A stretch of DNA of 64,000 bases from Bin87 sp963665395 (lineage in GTDB: Bacteria > Chloroflexota > Dehalococcoidia > Lucifugimonadales > UBA3495). The notes below the pieces were generated by a model. That model was not told the origin of the DNA. It made no database searches and was given only the letters and a program-made list of their open reading frames with translations. The stretch covers positions 1,860,001 through 1,924,000 of the forward strand of contig OY762251.1 of NCBI GenBank assembly GCA_963665395.2, in the 5' to 3' direction. Each line of letters begins with the position of its first letter. The first letter of the stretch is position 1. This document shows positions 51,517-59,775 of the stretch, one piece after another. A program made the position numbers and the translations under genes.

Positions 51517-52812
51517 ATGCTATCTCTCGAACAAATTCGCAACGAAACCGACGCAGTGCGCGCCGCTCTCGTCCGCCGGGCCGAGGATGAGGACTGCCTG
51601 GACGAAATCCTGGCCCTGGACACCCGCCGGCGCGCCGCCATCACCGAGGGCGACGAACTGCGCGCCCGCCGCAACCAGGTGTCCCGCGAGATTGGCCGCG
51701 CCCGCTCCCAGGGCGGCCCGCCGCCGGATGACGTGGTCGCCGAAATGCGACAGGTCGGCCAGCGTATCAGCGAGCTGGAAGACACAGTCCGCGATTTGGA
51801 CTCCCAAATCAACGACGCCATGCTGGCTCTGCCCAACCTGCCCGACGCCAGCGTGCCCGACGGACACGACGAAACCGCCAACGTCGTCCTGCGCCACTGG
51901 GGCGAGCCGGCGAGTATTGGTATGGAGCATGGGGACTTTGAGGCGCAGCCCCACTGGGATCTGGCCGAAAGCCTGGGGATCATCGACTTCCAGCGGGGCG
52001 TCAAGTTGTCCGGCAGCCGTTTCTACACGCTGAACGGCTATGGGGCGAGGCTGGAGCGGGCCATCATCTCCTGGATGCTGGACCTGCACGGCAGCGAGCA
52101 CGGCTACACCGAAATGGCGTTGCCCATCCTGGTGCGCCGGGAGATCATGGAAGGTTCCGGCAACCTGCCCCTCTTCGCCGACAACCTGTATCACGACGAA
52201 GAGGATGACCTGTGGCTCATTCCCACGGCGGAAGTTCCGGTGACCAACCTGCACCGGGACGAGATACTTTCCGCCGACGAGTTGCCCCTGTACTACGTGG
52301 CCCACACTCCCTGCTTCCGCCGCGAGAAGGCCGCCGCCGGCCGAGATACCCGGGGCATCAAGCGGGTTCACCAGTTCAATAAGGTGGAGATGTACAAGTT
52401 CGTCGAACCGGAAACGTCTTTCGACGAGCTGGAATCCCTGCTGGGCAACGCCGAAACCGTTTGCCAGCGGCTCAACCTGCCCTACCGCATCCTGCAACTG
52501 TGCGCCGGCGACATATCCTTCCCGTCGGCCAAGTCCTACGACATTGAGGTGTGGGCCGCCGGCTCCCAGGAATGGCTGGAAGTCTCGTCGTGCTCCAACT
52601 GCACCGATTTCCAGGCCCGCCGGGCCAACATCCGCTATCGACCCGGCGTGGGAGAACGACCCCGTTTCGTCCACACCCTGAACGGCTCCGGCCTGGCCCT
52701 GCCCCGCGTCATCATCGCCATCCTGGAAAACAACCAGCAGCCCGACGGCTCGGTGGTGATACCGGAAGTGCTGCGGCCTTACACCGGGTTTGACGCGATA
52801 CCGGCGCCGTAA
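51517..52812 (+). CDS. serS: Seryl-tRNA synthetase
   Basis: A 431-residue SerRS. The N-terminal helical arm (MLSLEQIRNETDAVRAALVRRAEDEDCLDEILALDTRRRAAI... to about 115) is a coiled coil that binds tRNA, and the catalytic core has class II motifs TEMALPILVRREIMEGSGNLP, HTPCFRREKAAAGRDTRGIKRVHQFNKVEMYKF and TLNGSGLALPRVIIAILE. The start at ATG 51517 matches the family N-terminus. Located 12 bases after the Uma2 array. It charges tRNA(Ser) and tRNA(Sec). Confidence 0.96.
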   Translation: MLSLEQIRNETDAVRAALVRRAEDEDCLDEILALDTRRRAAITEGDELRARRNQVSREIGRARSQGGPPPDDVVAEMRQVGQRISELEDTVRDLDSQINDAMLALPNLPDASVPDGHDETANVVLRHWGEPASIGMEHGDFEAQPHWDLAESLGIIDFQRGVKLSGSRFYTLNGYGARLERAIISWMLDLHGSEHGYTEMALPILVRREIMEGSGNLPLFADNLYHDEEDDLWLIPTAEVPVTNLHRDEILSADELPLYYVAHTPCFRREKAAAGRDTRGIKRVHQFNKVEMYKFVEPETSFDELESLLGNAETVCQRLNLPYRILQLCAGDISFPSAKSYDIEVWAAGSQEWLEVSSCSNCTDFQARRANIRYRPGVGERPRFVHTLNGSGLALPRVIIAILENNQQPDGSVVIPEVLRPYTGFDAIPAP

Positions 52813-52855
52813 AAACATCGAACTCCCCCGCCTGACCGCACAGCGAGGCAAACTT

Positions 52856-53185
52856 ATGACACCAACCCACAGCGTCGACCAGGCCACGACCGGGAATAAA
52901 TCAGGCGAGGTTTATGAAGTCCTGGTGTCCTGCTACGATGGTGCGGATTTCGACGGCGACTGGCGATATTCGGCGTTTTGTCCAGACATCGATACCGCGA
53001 TGGATGGGCGAACTCCCGAGGAAGCTTTGTCGCGGGTCAGGGACGCCGTCCGCATCAAACTTGCCGATTACCCGACCGGTCAGTTTCCGTTACTGCCCCC
53101 CGAGGCTCGCGCCGAGGCAGTGGGGGACTTTCTCAACGATGGCCGGCTGATAGATAAAACCACTGTGTCAGTGGAACGCGAGTAA
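52856..53185 (+). CDS. HicB-like antitoxin
   Basis: A 109-residue HicB-like protein: YEVLVSCYDGADFDGDWRYSAFCPDIDTAMDGRTPEEALSRVRDAVRIKL is the partial RNase-H-like fold. The start is ATG 52856, with GAGG eight bases upstream; the longer frame overlaps serS. Immediately followed by a HicA-like gene, so a toxin-antitoxin pair with antitoxin first. Confidence 0.72.
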   Translation: MTPTHSVDQATTGNKSGEVYEVLVSCYDGADFDGDWRYSAFCPDIDTAMDGRTPEEALSRVRDAVRIKLADYPTGQFPLLPPEARAEAVGDFLNDGRLIDKTTVSVERE

Positions 53186-53479
53186 ATGCCGGGGCTACCC
53201 AGGAATGTCAAAACGACGGACATAGTGAGAGCATTTAACACCGCCAAGGCGCACGGGCAGAACTGGGTCTCTTCCACCGAGGGCCGGGAGCCGCGAGTCA
53301 TGCGATGGGACGGTAGAACCGTGCCGATTCCGGACCATCCCCGCGACATTCCTCCCGGCACCTTGCGGAGCATTATCAGGCAAGCCGGCTGGACAGTTGA
53401 TGAGTTTCGCTATCTGGCCGGGTTTATGAACCGTAGAGAAAGGCAGAATTGGCTGAGTCAGCACCCGGAATGGCGCTAG
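53186..53479 (+). CDS. HicA-like toxin
   Basis: A 97-residue protein directly abutting the HicB-like stop. The conserved second half is typical of HicA mRNA interferases: PIPDHPRDIPPGTLRSIIRQAGWTVDEFRYL. The first half (KTTDIVRAFNTAKAHGQNWVSSTEGREPRVMRWDG) has no GSH motif around the catalytic His of HicA, so activity is in doubt. Likely role: double-stranded RNA-binding-fold toxin inhibiting translation. Confidence 0.72.
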   Translation: MPGLPRNVKTTDIVRAFNTAKAHGQNWVSSTEGREPRVMRWDGRTVPIPDHPRDIPPGTLRSIIRQAGWTVDEFRYLAGFMNRRERQNWLSQHPEWR

Positions 53480-53515
53480 CTGCCGGCGCCTCGCCAAAGA
53501 AAGGAATCCATCACT

Positions 53516-54151
53516 ATGGCATCTCACGCAGCTGATACCGGCCGCCCGGATGTCCGAACCGGCAATGGCAAAGAGAAAGAGTACGAAGTTCTGCTGGTCA
53601 AGGACTCCGAATATCCCGGCTACGCGGTGTTGTGCCCCGCGGTGGGTTGCGCCAGCCAGGGCGACACCCGCGAGGAAGCGCTGGACATGATTGCCGACGC
53701 TATCGCAATATGCTTGGACGTTGGCGGCCTTGAACTCTCCCAAGACCATGACGCCATTGCCCGGATGGCGGCAGAATTTGAAGCTGACGGCTGCCAAACG
53801 GAAAAGGCTACGGTCAAGCCGGCCGATTGGGATCGCATTATTGCCGACTGCGCCGCTGCCATTGCTCGCAATCCCGATGATGCCAAAGCCTACATGGAAC
53901 GCGGCGGCGCTTATCTCAGCAAAGGCGAGCACGACCGGGCAATCGTCGATTACACCACTGTCATATCCCTTATCCCCGACGACGCCGAAGCATATTGCCG
54001 GCGAGGCGACGCTCACTTCAACAGCGGGGAGTATGACTCGGCTATCGCCGATTATGACGCCGCGCTCCGACGCGACCCGTACTATGACATCGCCCTCGCC
54101 GGTATGGAAGCTGCCTATGTCGGGCTGTGGGAACAGCGTAAGAGCGTCTGA
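53516..54151 (+). CDS. HicB-like domain fused to tetratricopeptide repeats
   Basis: A 211-residue protein. Residues about 20-95 form a HicB-like fold (KEYEVLLVKDSEYPGYAVLCPAVGCASQGDTREEALDMIADAI); residues about 105-205 form at least two TPR units (NPDDAKAYMERGGAYLSKGEHDRAIVDY and PDDAEAYCRRGDAHFNSGEYDSAIADY). A HicB plus TPR fusion is unusual. It is followed with a one-base overlap by a HicA-like frame with a premature stop, so it is the antitoxin of a second, damaged pair. Confidence 0.75.
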   Translation: MASHAADTGRPDVRTGNGKEKEYEVLLVKDSEYPGYAVLCPAVGCASQGDTREEALDMIADAIAICLDVGGLELSQDHDAIARMAAEFEADGCQTEKATVKPADWDRIIADCAAAIARNPDDAKAYMERGGAYLSKGEHDRAIVDYTTVISLIPDDAEAYCRRGDAHFNSGEYDSAIADYDAALRRDPYYDIALAGMEAAYVGLWEQRKSV

Positions 54152-54414
54152 TGCCGCCTCGCGTTCCCGGTTTTACCATCTTTGACGTCTTGCGGGCCTT
54201 TCGCAACGACGGGTGGACGATCAGTCGGGGCAGCAGACATACGAAGGCAATAAAGGGCGGCAGGACGGTGGCTATCCCATGACATCGTGGTAGAGATATT
54301 CCCCCGGGCACCATGGGGAGCATCATCGTCCAGGCCGGCTGGACGGTAGCAGAATTCCGCAACCTCGTCCGCGGCCGCAACCGCGATGGCAGCCGGCGCA
54401 ATAGCAATCGGTAA
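54151..54414 (+). pseudogene. HicA-like toxin with in-frame stop
   Basis: A HicA-type frame of 88 codons overlapping the upstream stop (TGATG). The protein begins MPPRVPGFTIFDVLRAFRNDGW and continues SRGSRHTKAIKGGRTVAIP; codon 44 (TGA, 54280-54282) interrupts it just before HRGRDIPPGTMGSIIVQAGWTVAEF, the conserved second half. Both halves are in one frame, so a single substitution explains it. Without readthrough the toxin is not made, leaving an orphan HicB-TPR gene. Confidence 0.8.
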
Positions 54415-54422
54415 CGTTTCGG

Positions 54423-55677
54423 TTAGACCACCAACTTCGCCCCCTTGGGCCGCGCTTTGCCGCCATGGACGCTGGACTCGTAGCGCCAGCTTTCGGCCTG
54501 CCGGCGCACCAGGCAGTTGCGCCGCGTCGCCGCCGGCCTGTTCGTGGCGCCGCGCGATTTGCTCGTACACGGCGGAGAGCAGCGCGCCGGCGCCGCAGGC
54601 GAAGTCGGGCAATGCGCAATGCGTCGATGGCGTCCGGGTCGCTCCAATCCACGCCGTCCATGCCGGCTACGGCCAACCGCGCCAGCAGGGCGGCGGATGC
54701 CGGCAGCGTGTAGAACGTCGCCAGGTATTTGCGATCTGCAATCAGACGCTGAAAGACGCGCCCGGTCAGGTCGTGGGCGATGTGCGCGCCGGCGGCGTTG
54801 ATGCTTTCGGCAGTGAGCATCAGCCGCCGGAGAATGCGCGAAGCAGCATCGGCGGGCAGCTGCTCGACAATATCCCGCGCCACCGCGAAAATCGGCCAGT
54901 AATTAATCTTGAGGATGTCGTCCCACGCCGCCAGCGTTTCCCGCTGCGGGTTGTCAATCTGCTCGCCGGCCGTCTGGCGCAGGGACTTTACGCCGTCGTG
55001 GATGCCGTGCAGGCGCCCCTGGAAAGTGACCGCGTTGGCAACGATGGCGCAGGCCATGCGCCGGGTTTGCCGAACGTCGGTCAAACCCAGCAGGCGAGCG
55101 ATGGCCGGCGTGATGTTGGGCCGCAGTTCCGCCATTTCGTCCAGAACGGCGACGGCCCCGTCAATGGCACGTTCCAGCGCCAGGGCCGACTCGTCAACGT
55201 CCCGCTGGGGTACGGACACCAGCCGGATTGCGGAAAGCGGCCGGCCTCCTTGTAGAACACGCACCAGGACAGCCGGGCCTTAGCCAGGGCTTCCCCCAGG
55301 TGGTAGGCGGCTTGCGCCTCCCTGGGATAACGGAGCGCAATTACTGCCTCTACCGAGCGCGGTTCGCCAACCACCGCCAGCCCCAAGCGAGCGCGGGCAT
55401 CCTTTTCCACCTCGCGCGCGCTCAGGTACTCGGCTTCCACCGCCACCGGGGTTCGGCCCGGCGCAGTGATGAGAACGTCGGCGTGTCGGCCGGGAAACTT
55501 CGTAAAGGCCTGCGTAGTTTCCGGCCTGACTATCCAGCCCGGCAGCATACCTCGCAGCAAATCGCCCAGCGCGTAGTTGGCGCTGGTTTCGCTGTGTCTC
55601 GGTTGCTGCGTCACCATGTTCGTTGTTTCCAAATCCCATTTAACCGGGCCGGTCAGAATGTTAATCGCCGGGCGCAA
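54423..55677 (-). pseudogene. Degraded DNA methyltransferase / restriction-modification gene
   Basis: Remains of a long protein spread over three frames. Frame 1 (55677 to about 55230) encodes an N-terminal nuclease-like domain with HADVLITAPGRTPVAVEAEY. A frame change near 55250 leads into the helical region, containing HDLTGRVFQRLIADRKYLATFYTLP, a hallmark of N6-adenine DNA methylases of type I-like systems. A second change near 54620 leads to IPDFACGAGALLSAVYEQIARRHE-like motif I. The C-terminal part with NPPY is missing, and a short tail ESSVHGGKARPKGAKLVV follows, as if an internal deletion joined the domain start to its end. Confidence 0.75.
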
Positions 55678-55792
55678 TCAAGGTCAACAAGGCAATGTCA
55701 CTAACCAAGCCCTATGCCCGGCAAGCGGCGACGCTTGCCAGATTCGGCGCAACATGGCAACCTTGCGGCAACCGCGAAACAAGAGGTTCAAT

Positions 55793-56620
55793 ATGTCCGG
55801 CATCTGGCCCGATGACATCCACTGCGTCGCCCTCATCACCTTTGACGTGGACGGCGTTACATCCTGGTTGAACCGCAACCCGGACTTTGCCAACTACCCC
55901 AGCCTGCTGTCCATGGCCGAGTATGGCCCCAGCGTCGCCACGCCCCGCATCCTGGATATGCTGGACGTTCAGGGGATACCGGGGAGTTTCTACATCCCCG
56001 GCATGGTCGCCGAAACCCACCCCGACCTGGTGCGAGAAATCGCCGGGCGGGGCCACGAGGTAGCCCACCACGGCTATATCCACGAACCGCCGGCCACCCT
56101 GACGCCGGAACGGGAAGAAGAGGTGCTCATCAAGGGCATCGGCATCCTGGGTGACCTCACGGGCGAGGCGCCGATGGGCTACCGCTCGCCCAGTTGGGAA
56201 CTCAGCCCGGTGTCGCTGGACCTGCTGGCCAAGCACAACTTCCGCTACGACAGCAGCCTCATGGGCGACGACGCGCCCTACTTTGTCGAAGGCGGCGACC
56301 CGCCGCGCCGCATGGTGGAGCTGCCCATCCACTGGCTGCTGGACGATGCGCCTCACTTCGCCTACGCGCCGTCGGCCAACCGCCTCGGCCCCATGCGCAA
56401 CCCCGACGAGGTGTTCGACAGCTGGGCCGCCGAGTTTCGCGGCATCTACCGCTATGGCCGCTGCTACAACCTGACCATGCACCCGCAGTACATCGGCCGG
56501 CCCGGCCGCCTGCTGATGCTGGAACGCCTGATTGAATACATCAAGACCTTCCCCAACGTTCGCTTCATGCGCGCCATCGACGTTGCCGAAATGTGGGAGA
56601 ATATGGACCCCTCACCCTAG
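55793..56620 (+). CDS. NodB-type polysaccharide deacetylase-family hydrolase (imidase/PgdA-like)
   Basis: A 275-residue CE4-superfamily protein. It has ALITFDVDGVTSWL (first metal Asp), GSFYIPGMVAETHP, GHEVAHHGYIHEPPATL (HxxxH metal ligands) and PMGYRSPSWELSP. The FDVDG and HHGYxHE forms belong to the group including Helicobacter PgdA and cyclic-imide hydrolases, not chitin deacetylases. The context (nitrile hydratase-like genes, D-amino-acid-type enzyme) suits amide or imide hydrolysis. A long frame from 55577 is rejected because ATG 55793 has AGAGG seven bases upstream. It starts a unit with the NHase-like gene, after a GC hairpin. Confidence 0.85.
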   Translation: MSGIWPDDIHCVALITFDVDGVTSWLNRNPDFANYPSLLSMAEYGPSVATPRILDMLDVQGIPGSFYIPGMVAETHPDLVREIAGRGHEVAHHGYIHEPPATLTPEREEEVLIKGIGILGDLTGEAPMGYRSPSWELSPVSLDLLAKHNFRYDSSLMGDDAPYFVEGGDPPRRMVELPIHWLLDDAPHFAYAPSANRLGPMRNPDEVFDSWAAEFRGIYRYGRCYNLTMHPQYIGRPGRLLMLERLIEYIKTFPNVRFMRAIDVAEMWENMDPSP

Positions 56621-56643
56621 CCCTCTCCCACCAGGGGAGAGGG
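56621..56643. repeat. Short GC hairpin
   Basis: CCCTCTCCC (56621-56629) with GGGGAGAGGG (56634-56643), in the same sequence context as 8566-8605. It lies between the hydrolase stop and the NHase-like start. Confidence 0.6.
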
Positions 56644-56659
56644 GAGCAGGAGCGTAATT

Positions 56660-56962
56660 ATGCCCGCAGTACACGACCGCGGCGGCTGGCCCGACGACAC
56701 GCCCATCGACCGCACCGAGCACGAATACAGCGACTGGGAACGCCGGGTTGACGCCGTGCATCAGGTCCTCGGCGCACAAGGCATCCGCACCACCGACGAG
56801 ATGCGCCGGGCCATCGAAAGCCTGCCGCCCGAGCAGTACGAAACCCTGTCCTACTACGAAAAATGGACGGCGGCGCTGGAAATCCTCCTGATTGAAAAGG
56901 GGATACTGACGGCGGCGGAGATTGACGCCAAGGCGGCGGAGCTGCGGGAGCGGGGGCTATAG
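56660..56962 (+). CDS. Nitrile hydratase beta-type N-terminal domain protein
   Basis: A 100-residue protein matching only the N-terminal half of nitrile hydratase beta subunits: VHDRGGWPDDTPIDRTEHEYSDWERRVDAVHQVL, RTTDEMRRAIESLPPEQYETLSYYEKWTAALEILLIEKGILTAAE. In thiocyanate hydrolase the beta chain is likewise split into two small subunits. The C-terminal half is found about 5.9 kb downstream at 62821-63120. The metal-binding alpha subunit is not in the window. Without it, catalysis cannot be claimed; it may be an accessory chain. Confidence 0.85.
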   Translation: MPAVHDRGGWPDDTPIDRTEHEYSDWERRVDAVHQVLGAQGIRTTDEMRRAIESLPPEQYETLSYYEKWTAALEILLIEKGILTAAEIDAKAAELRERGL

Positions 56963-57020
56963 GCGTCCGTGGCTACAGAGCAATGGCCTGATAGATTCAG
57001 ATGGTGAGCCGGGAGAAAAG

Positions 57021-57362
57021 ATGACCACCTCGAACTCAACACAACCGAAAGTCGCAGCCGACCGTGCTGAGTTCGAGCAGCTTGCCGACCAGTGGGAACG
57101 CGACCGGCCGCGCGGCCTGGACCTGGCAGCGATGACCATGCACCCAGCCTACCAGCGCATCATAGGCATGGGCCTACCGGCAGTACCGTGGTTGCTGGCG
57201 AGACTGGAACGACGACCCGGCCACTGGTTCCTTGCCCTGAACCGGATGACGGGAGCGCAGCCCGTTGCGCCGGAGAGTGAGGGCAATCTCAAAGCTATGG
57301 CACAAGATTGGCTGCAATGGGGCAAACAAAACGGGTACGAGTGGTCAGACTATGTGGATTGA
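57021..57362 (+). CDS. Hypothetical protein, cassette 1 first gene
   Basis: A 113-residue protein with the block HPAYQRIIGMGLPAVPWLLARLERRPGHWFLALNRMTGAQPV followed by LKAMAQDWLQWGKQNGYEW. This pattern recurs in a family of small hypothetical proteins that sit next to DUF7689-like genes. GGGAGAAAAG precedes ATG 57021. It overlaps the next gene by 11 bases. Function unknown; a two-gene module of the toxin-antitoxin type is plausible. Confidence 0.7.
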   Translation: MTTSNSTQPKVAADRAEFEQLADQWERDRPRGLDLAAMTMHPAYQRIIGMGLPAVPWLLARLERRPGHWFLALNRMTGAQPVAPESEGNLKAMAQDWLQWGKQNGYEWSDYVD

Positions 57363-57789
57363 AGACCAGTTTCCCCAACTGGCAGCGGAAGGCTATGAAA
57401 TCACCAGCGATCCGACCGACGATTACAACTGCATCGCCTATGCGGCGGGAGATACGACCGCCTGGTGGAGCCATGTTCCCGGCTACCGCTGGCCTAACCC
57501 AAGCCGTACCCCGTCAGTCAATAGCCTCATCCAACTGTTCAACGGGCTTGGCTTTGAGCTTTGTGACGATGCGCGTGAAGAACGTGGATTTGAGAAAATA
57601 GCGCTCTATGCAAAAGGCGACCATTGGACGCACGCCGCCGTGCAACTGCCGGGCGGAACCTGGAGCAGCAAGCTTGGCCCCGATGAAGACATCAGACATA
57701 GCGCTCCCGAATCACTGAGCGGCGAGTCCTATGGGCAGGTCCACTGCATCATGAGACGCCCCAGGCCGGAAATCGAACGACCGCGGTGA
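57352..57789 (+). CDS. DUF7689-like papain-fold candidate, cassette 1 second gene
   Basis: A 145-residue protein with DDYNCIAYAAGDTTAWW, then RGFEKIALYAKGDHWTHAAVQLPGGTWSSKLG, DIRH and YGQVHCIMRR. The order Cys (NCIAxA) - His (THAA) - polar (SKLG) suggests a papain-like amidase fold. Such proteins are often found as standalone genes near the previous family. The start MWIEDQFPQLAAEGYEI is family-like and overlaps the upstream gene. The action (peptidase or deamidase) is not known. Confidence 0.65.
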   Translation: MWIEDQFPQLAAEGYEITSDPTDDYNCIAYAAGDTTAWWSHVPGYRWPNPSRTPSVNSLIQLFNGLGFELCDDAREERGFEKIALYAKGDHWTHAAVQLPGGTWSSKLGPDEDIRHSAPESLSGESYGQVHCIMRRPRPEIERPR

Positions 57790-57795
57790 ACCACC

Positions 57796-57882
57796 ATGCC
57801 AACAGCCCAAAACAACAAATGGACCGCCGCTCTGGAAATCCTGCTGATAAAGAAGAGGATTTTGACAGCGGCTGAGCTGTGA
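57796..57882 (+). pseudogene. Fragment of NHase beta-type N-terminal domain
   Basis: A 28-codon frame reading MPTAQNN followed by KWTAALEILLIKKRILTAAEL, nearly identical to the C-terminal end of the domain at 56660-56962 (KWTAALEILLIEKGILTAAE). It starts 7 bases after the DUF7689-like gene and ends in TGA. It is a truncated duplicate left by the insertion of cassette 1. Confidence 0.85.
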
Positions 57883-57891
57883 GGGAGGTGC

Positions 57892-57919
57892 TTGTAGCGG
57901 CGGACAATTTTCTTATAAT
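57892..57919 (+). promoter_or_regulatory. Promoter-like element upstream of the HNH gene
   Basis: TTGTAG (57892-57897) and TATAAT (57914-57919) with a 16-base spacer, 45 bases before the start of the HNH-DGQHK gene. Confidence 0.5.
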
Positions 57920-57963
57920 GCGTACCAAACCGAGCACTCGCCGCCTCCGTTTAAGGTGACAAT

Positions 57964-59583
57964 ATGACCACGCAACGCCGCCGCATCAGCATCACACCGG
58001 AACAGCGTGCGGAGCTGGAGCCGATTCTGTTGGATAAGCAGTCTGGTAGCTGCTATATCTGCGACGAGCCGATTGACCTTGAACTCCAGCACGGCAGTTT
58101 GGAGATTGACCATATTGACCCGTTCAGCCAGGAAGGGCCCGATGTGGCGAACAACTACGCGCTCACTCACCAGTCCTGCAATCGGAGCAAGGGGGCCTCT
58201 GACATCCGGGTGGCACGGCGGCTTGCTGAAATGGAGAAACTGCATCAGCAGGCCAAGGCTGAAGGTGAACGTGGCGCAAATTTGCGCCACGTGCTAACCA
58301 AGTACAGTGGTGGGAAAGCACGATTGCGGATTAGGCGGGAATCCGACCGGGTTGAATTCAGCTTCTCGGAAACAGCCGACCCTCGGATACAGTCCGTTCC
58401 GCTTTACCGGGACAAATTGAGCGGAGCGGAGTACTTTTTCACGGTGGCGCCGCTGGAATACCTTCATCATGACGACCGTATCAATCCGCGCGATATAGGT
58501 GCCAATGTCCGCAACCTCATTGAAGAGTTTTTGCAGGGCCGTCCACAGCTGCACATCGGCTTGGCTTGGTGGGCGCCGGACGAGGATGGTGCCGGCGCTC
58601 TGAAACTTTTTGACGGTCAGCACAAAGCTGCGTCGCAGATTATGCTGGGCGTCAGGGAACTTCCGGTGCGCGTTTTCATGGAACCTGATGTTGACGTTTT
58701 AGTGACGACCAACACAAACGCCGGCAGTAGCCTCAGGCAAATTGCTTTCGACAAAGCAACTATGCGGCATCTCGGCAGCACGCTGTACGCTGACCGTGCA
58801 GCACAATACAGGAAAATGCGCCAATTGCCGGATGATGACCTCTCCTTCAGCGAGCAAGACTTGGTGCGCCATTTCAGGGGAGAGCGCCGTCAAATGGAAA
58901 AGTACATCATTGACGCGCAAAGGGATTACATCACACATAACCCTGACAATCGCCTGACTGAGTTTGTCGAAATGGGCGGCAGGGGAACTTCTCGGCCTCT
59001 GGCTTATGCCACAGTCGAGAGAGCGTTCTTCCAGTTGCTTCACCAAAAGGCCCTGAACTCCGCCATTGACGATGGTCTTGAGTCTGGTTCCAATCCGCGT
59101 GATTTGGAACGCACTCAGATGATACGGCTGATGAACATATTTGCGGATGTGTTCTTTGTGGACAAATGGGACCCCGATGTTGGTGGGCGGCAAATAGAGA
59201 GCCGCATCTTCAAGGGCGATGAGATTCCCGAACAGCACTTGCGCGCCTGGAGGATCGCCCGGGATGAAGTGGCAGTAAATGTCATTCGCTGGGTAAAGCT
59301 GGTAATCACAAACTACTTTGCCTTCACCGGGCAGATGGTGGACGACGAACGCTTGCTCCACGCGAGATTGCCTGACGATTTGTGGGAGCGTATCGCGGCT
59401 TTCCTGGAAAACATCTCTGCGTTGCCGTGTTGGGCCGACAAGAACATGGCCCAATCGGTGTTTGGCCCCAAGCAGAACTTTGATTATTGGGAACAAGTTT
59501 TCAAGACAGGCAAATCGACCGACGGCACCAATGTCCTTGCTGAAGGGCTAAACATCCAAGAGATGATCGCTAGCCGTCCATAG
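57964..59583 (+). CDS. HNH endonuclease fused to DGQHK/ParB-like domain (defence candidate)
   Basis: A 539-residue protein. An HNH nuclease domain lies at about 28-80: C30xxC33, DH at 49-50 in EIDHIDPFSQEG, NNY, then SCNRSKG. After a linker, residues about 140-310 contain LFDGQHKAASQIMLGVRELPVRVF, with DGQHK at 217-221, resembling the DGQHR/DGQQR motif of ParB-like (DUF262, DndB-type) proteins. The C-terminal 230 residues are unknown. GmrSD-type type IV restriction enzymes combine a DGQQR domain with HNH, but in the opposite order. It is clearly less GC-rich than its surroundings. Probably a one-gene antiphage nuclease; the start has GAC..AAT, no strong ribosome-binding site. Confidence 0.75.
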   Translation: MTTQRRRISITPEQRAELEPILLDKQSGSCYICDEPIDLELQHGSLEIDHIDPFSQEGPDVANNYALTHQSCNRSKGASDIRVARRLAEMEKLHQQAKAEGERGANLRHVLTKYSGGKARLRIRRESDRVEFSFSETADPRIQSVPLYRDKLSGAEYFFTVAPLEYLHHDDRINPRDIGANVRNLIEEFLQGRPQLHIGLAWWAPDEDGAGALKLFDGQHKAASQIMLGVRELPVRVFMEPDVDVLVTTNTNAGSSLRQIAFDKATMRHLGSTLYADRAAQYRKMRQLPDDDLSFSEQDLVRHFRGERRQMEKYIIDAQRDYITHNPDNRLTEFVEMGGRGTSRPLAYATVERAFFQLLHQKALNSAIDDGLESGSNPRDLERTQMIRLMNIFADVFFVDKWDPDVGGRQIESRIFKGDEIPEQHLRAWRIARDEVAVNVIRWVKLVITNYFAFTGQMVDDERLLHARLPDDLWERIAAFLENISALPCWADKNMAQSVFGPKQNFDYWEQVFKTGKSTDGTNVLAEGLNIQEMIASRP

Positions 59584-59608
59584 TGATAACTGATGGCGAA
59601 GGCCAGCT

Positions 59609-59702
59609 ATGACTACTCCCGCCGAATCCATCCACTACCCCGACGGTGCATCCGTCTGCGTTGGCGCGCCGGCCCACCCTTTCCGCACGCCGGCCTATGT
59701 TG
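59609..59702 (+). pseudogene. Fragment of NHase beta-type C-terminal domain (remnant 1)
   Basis: A start that matches the intact gene at 62821: ATGACT, then a frame giving MTTPAESIHYPDG and GAPAHPFRTPAYV. It has a six-base in-frame deletion and loses homology after about 59702, where the sequence turns into unrelated DNA ahead of cassette 3. Confidence 0.8.
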
Positions 59703-59775
59703 ACAAAGCCCATCTGGCTCAACAACAATCAAAATAAGCAACTCAACCCCGCAGAGCATTACGCGGGGGACCACC

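Noticed and set aside
54280..54282. Selenocysteine recoding of TGA in the HicA-like frame
   Set aside because: The position corresponds to a non-catalytic residue of HicA and no SECIS-like hairpin is apparent; a nonsense mutation is simpler.
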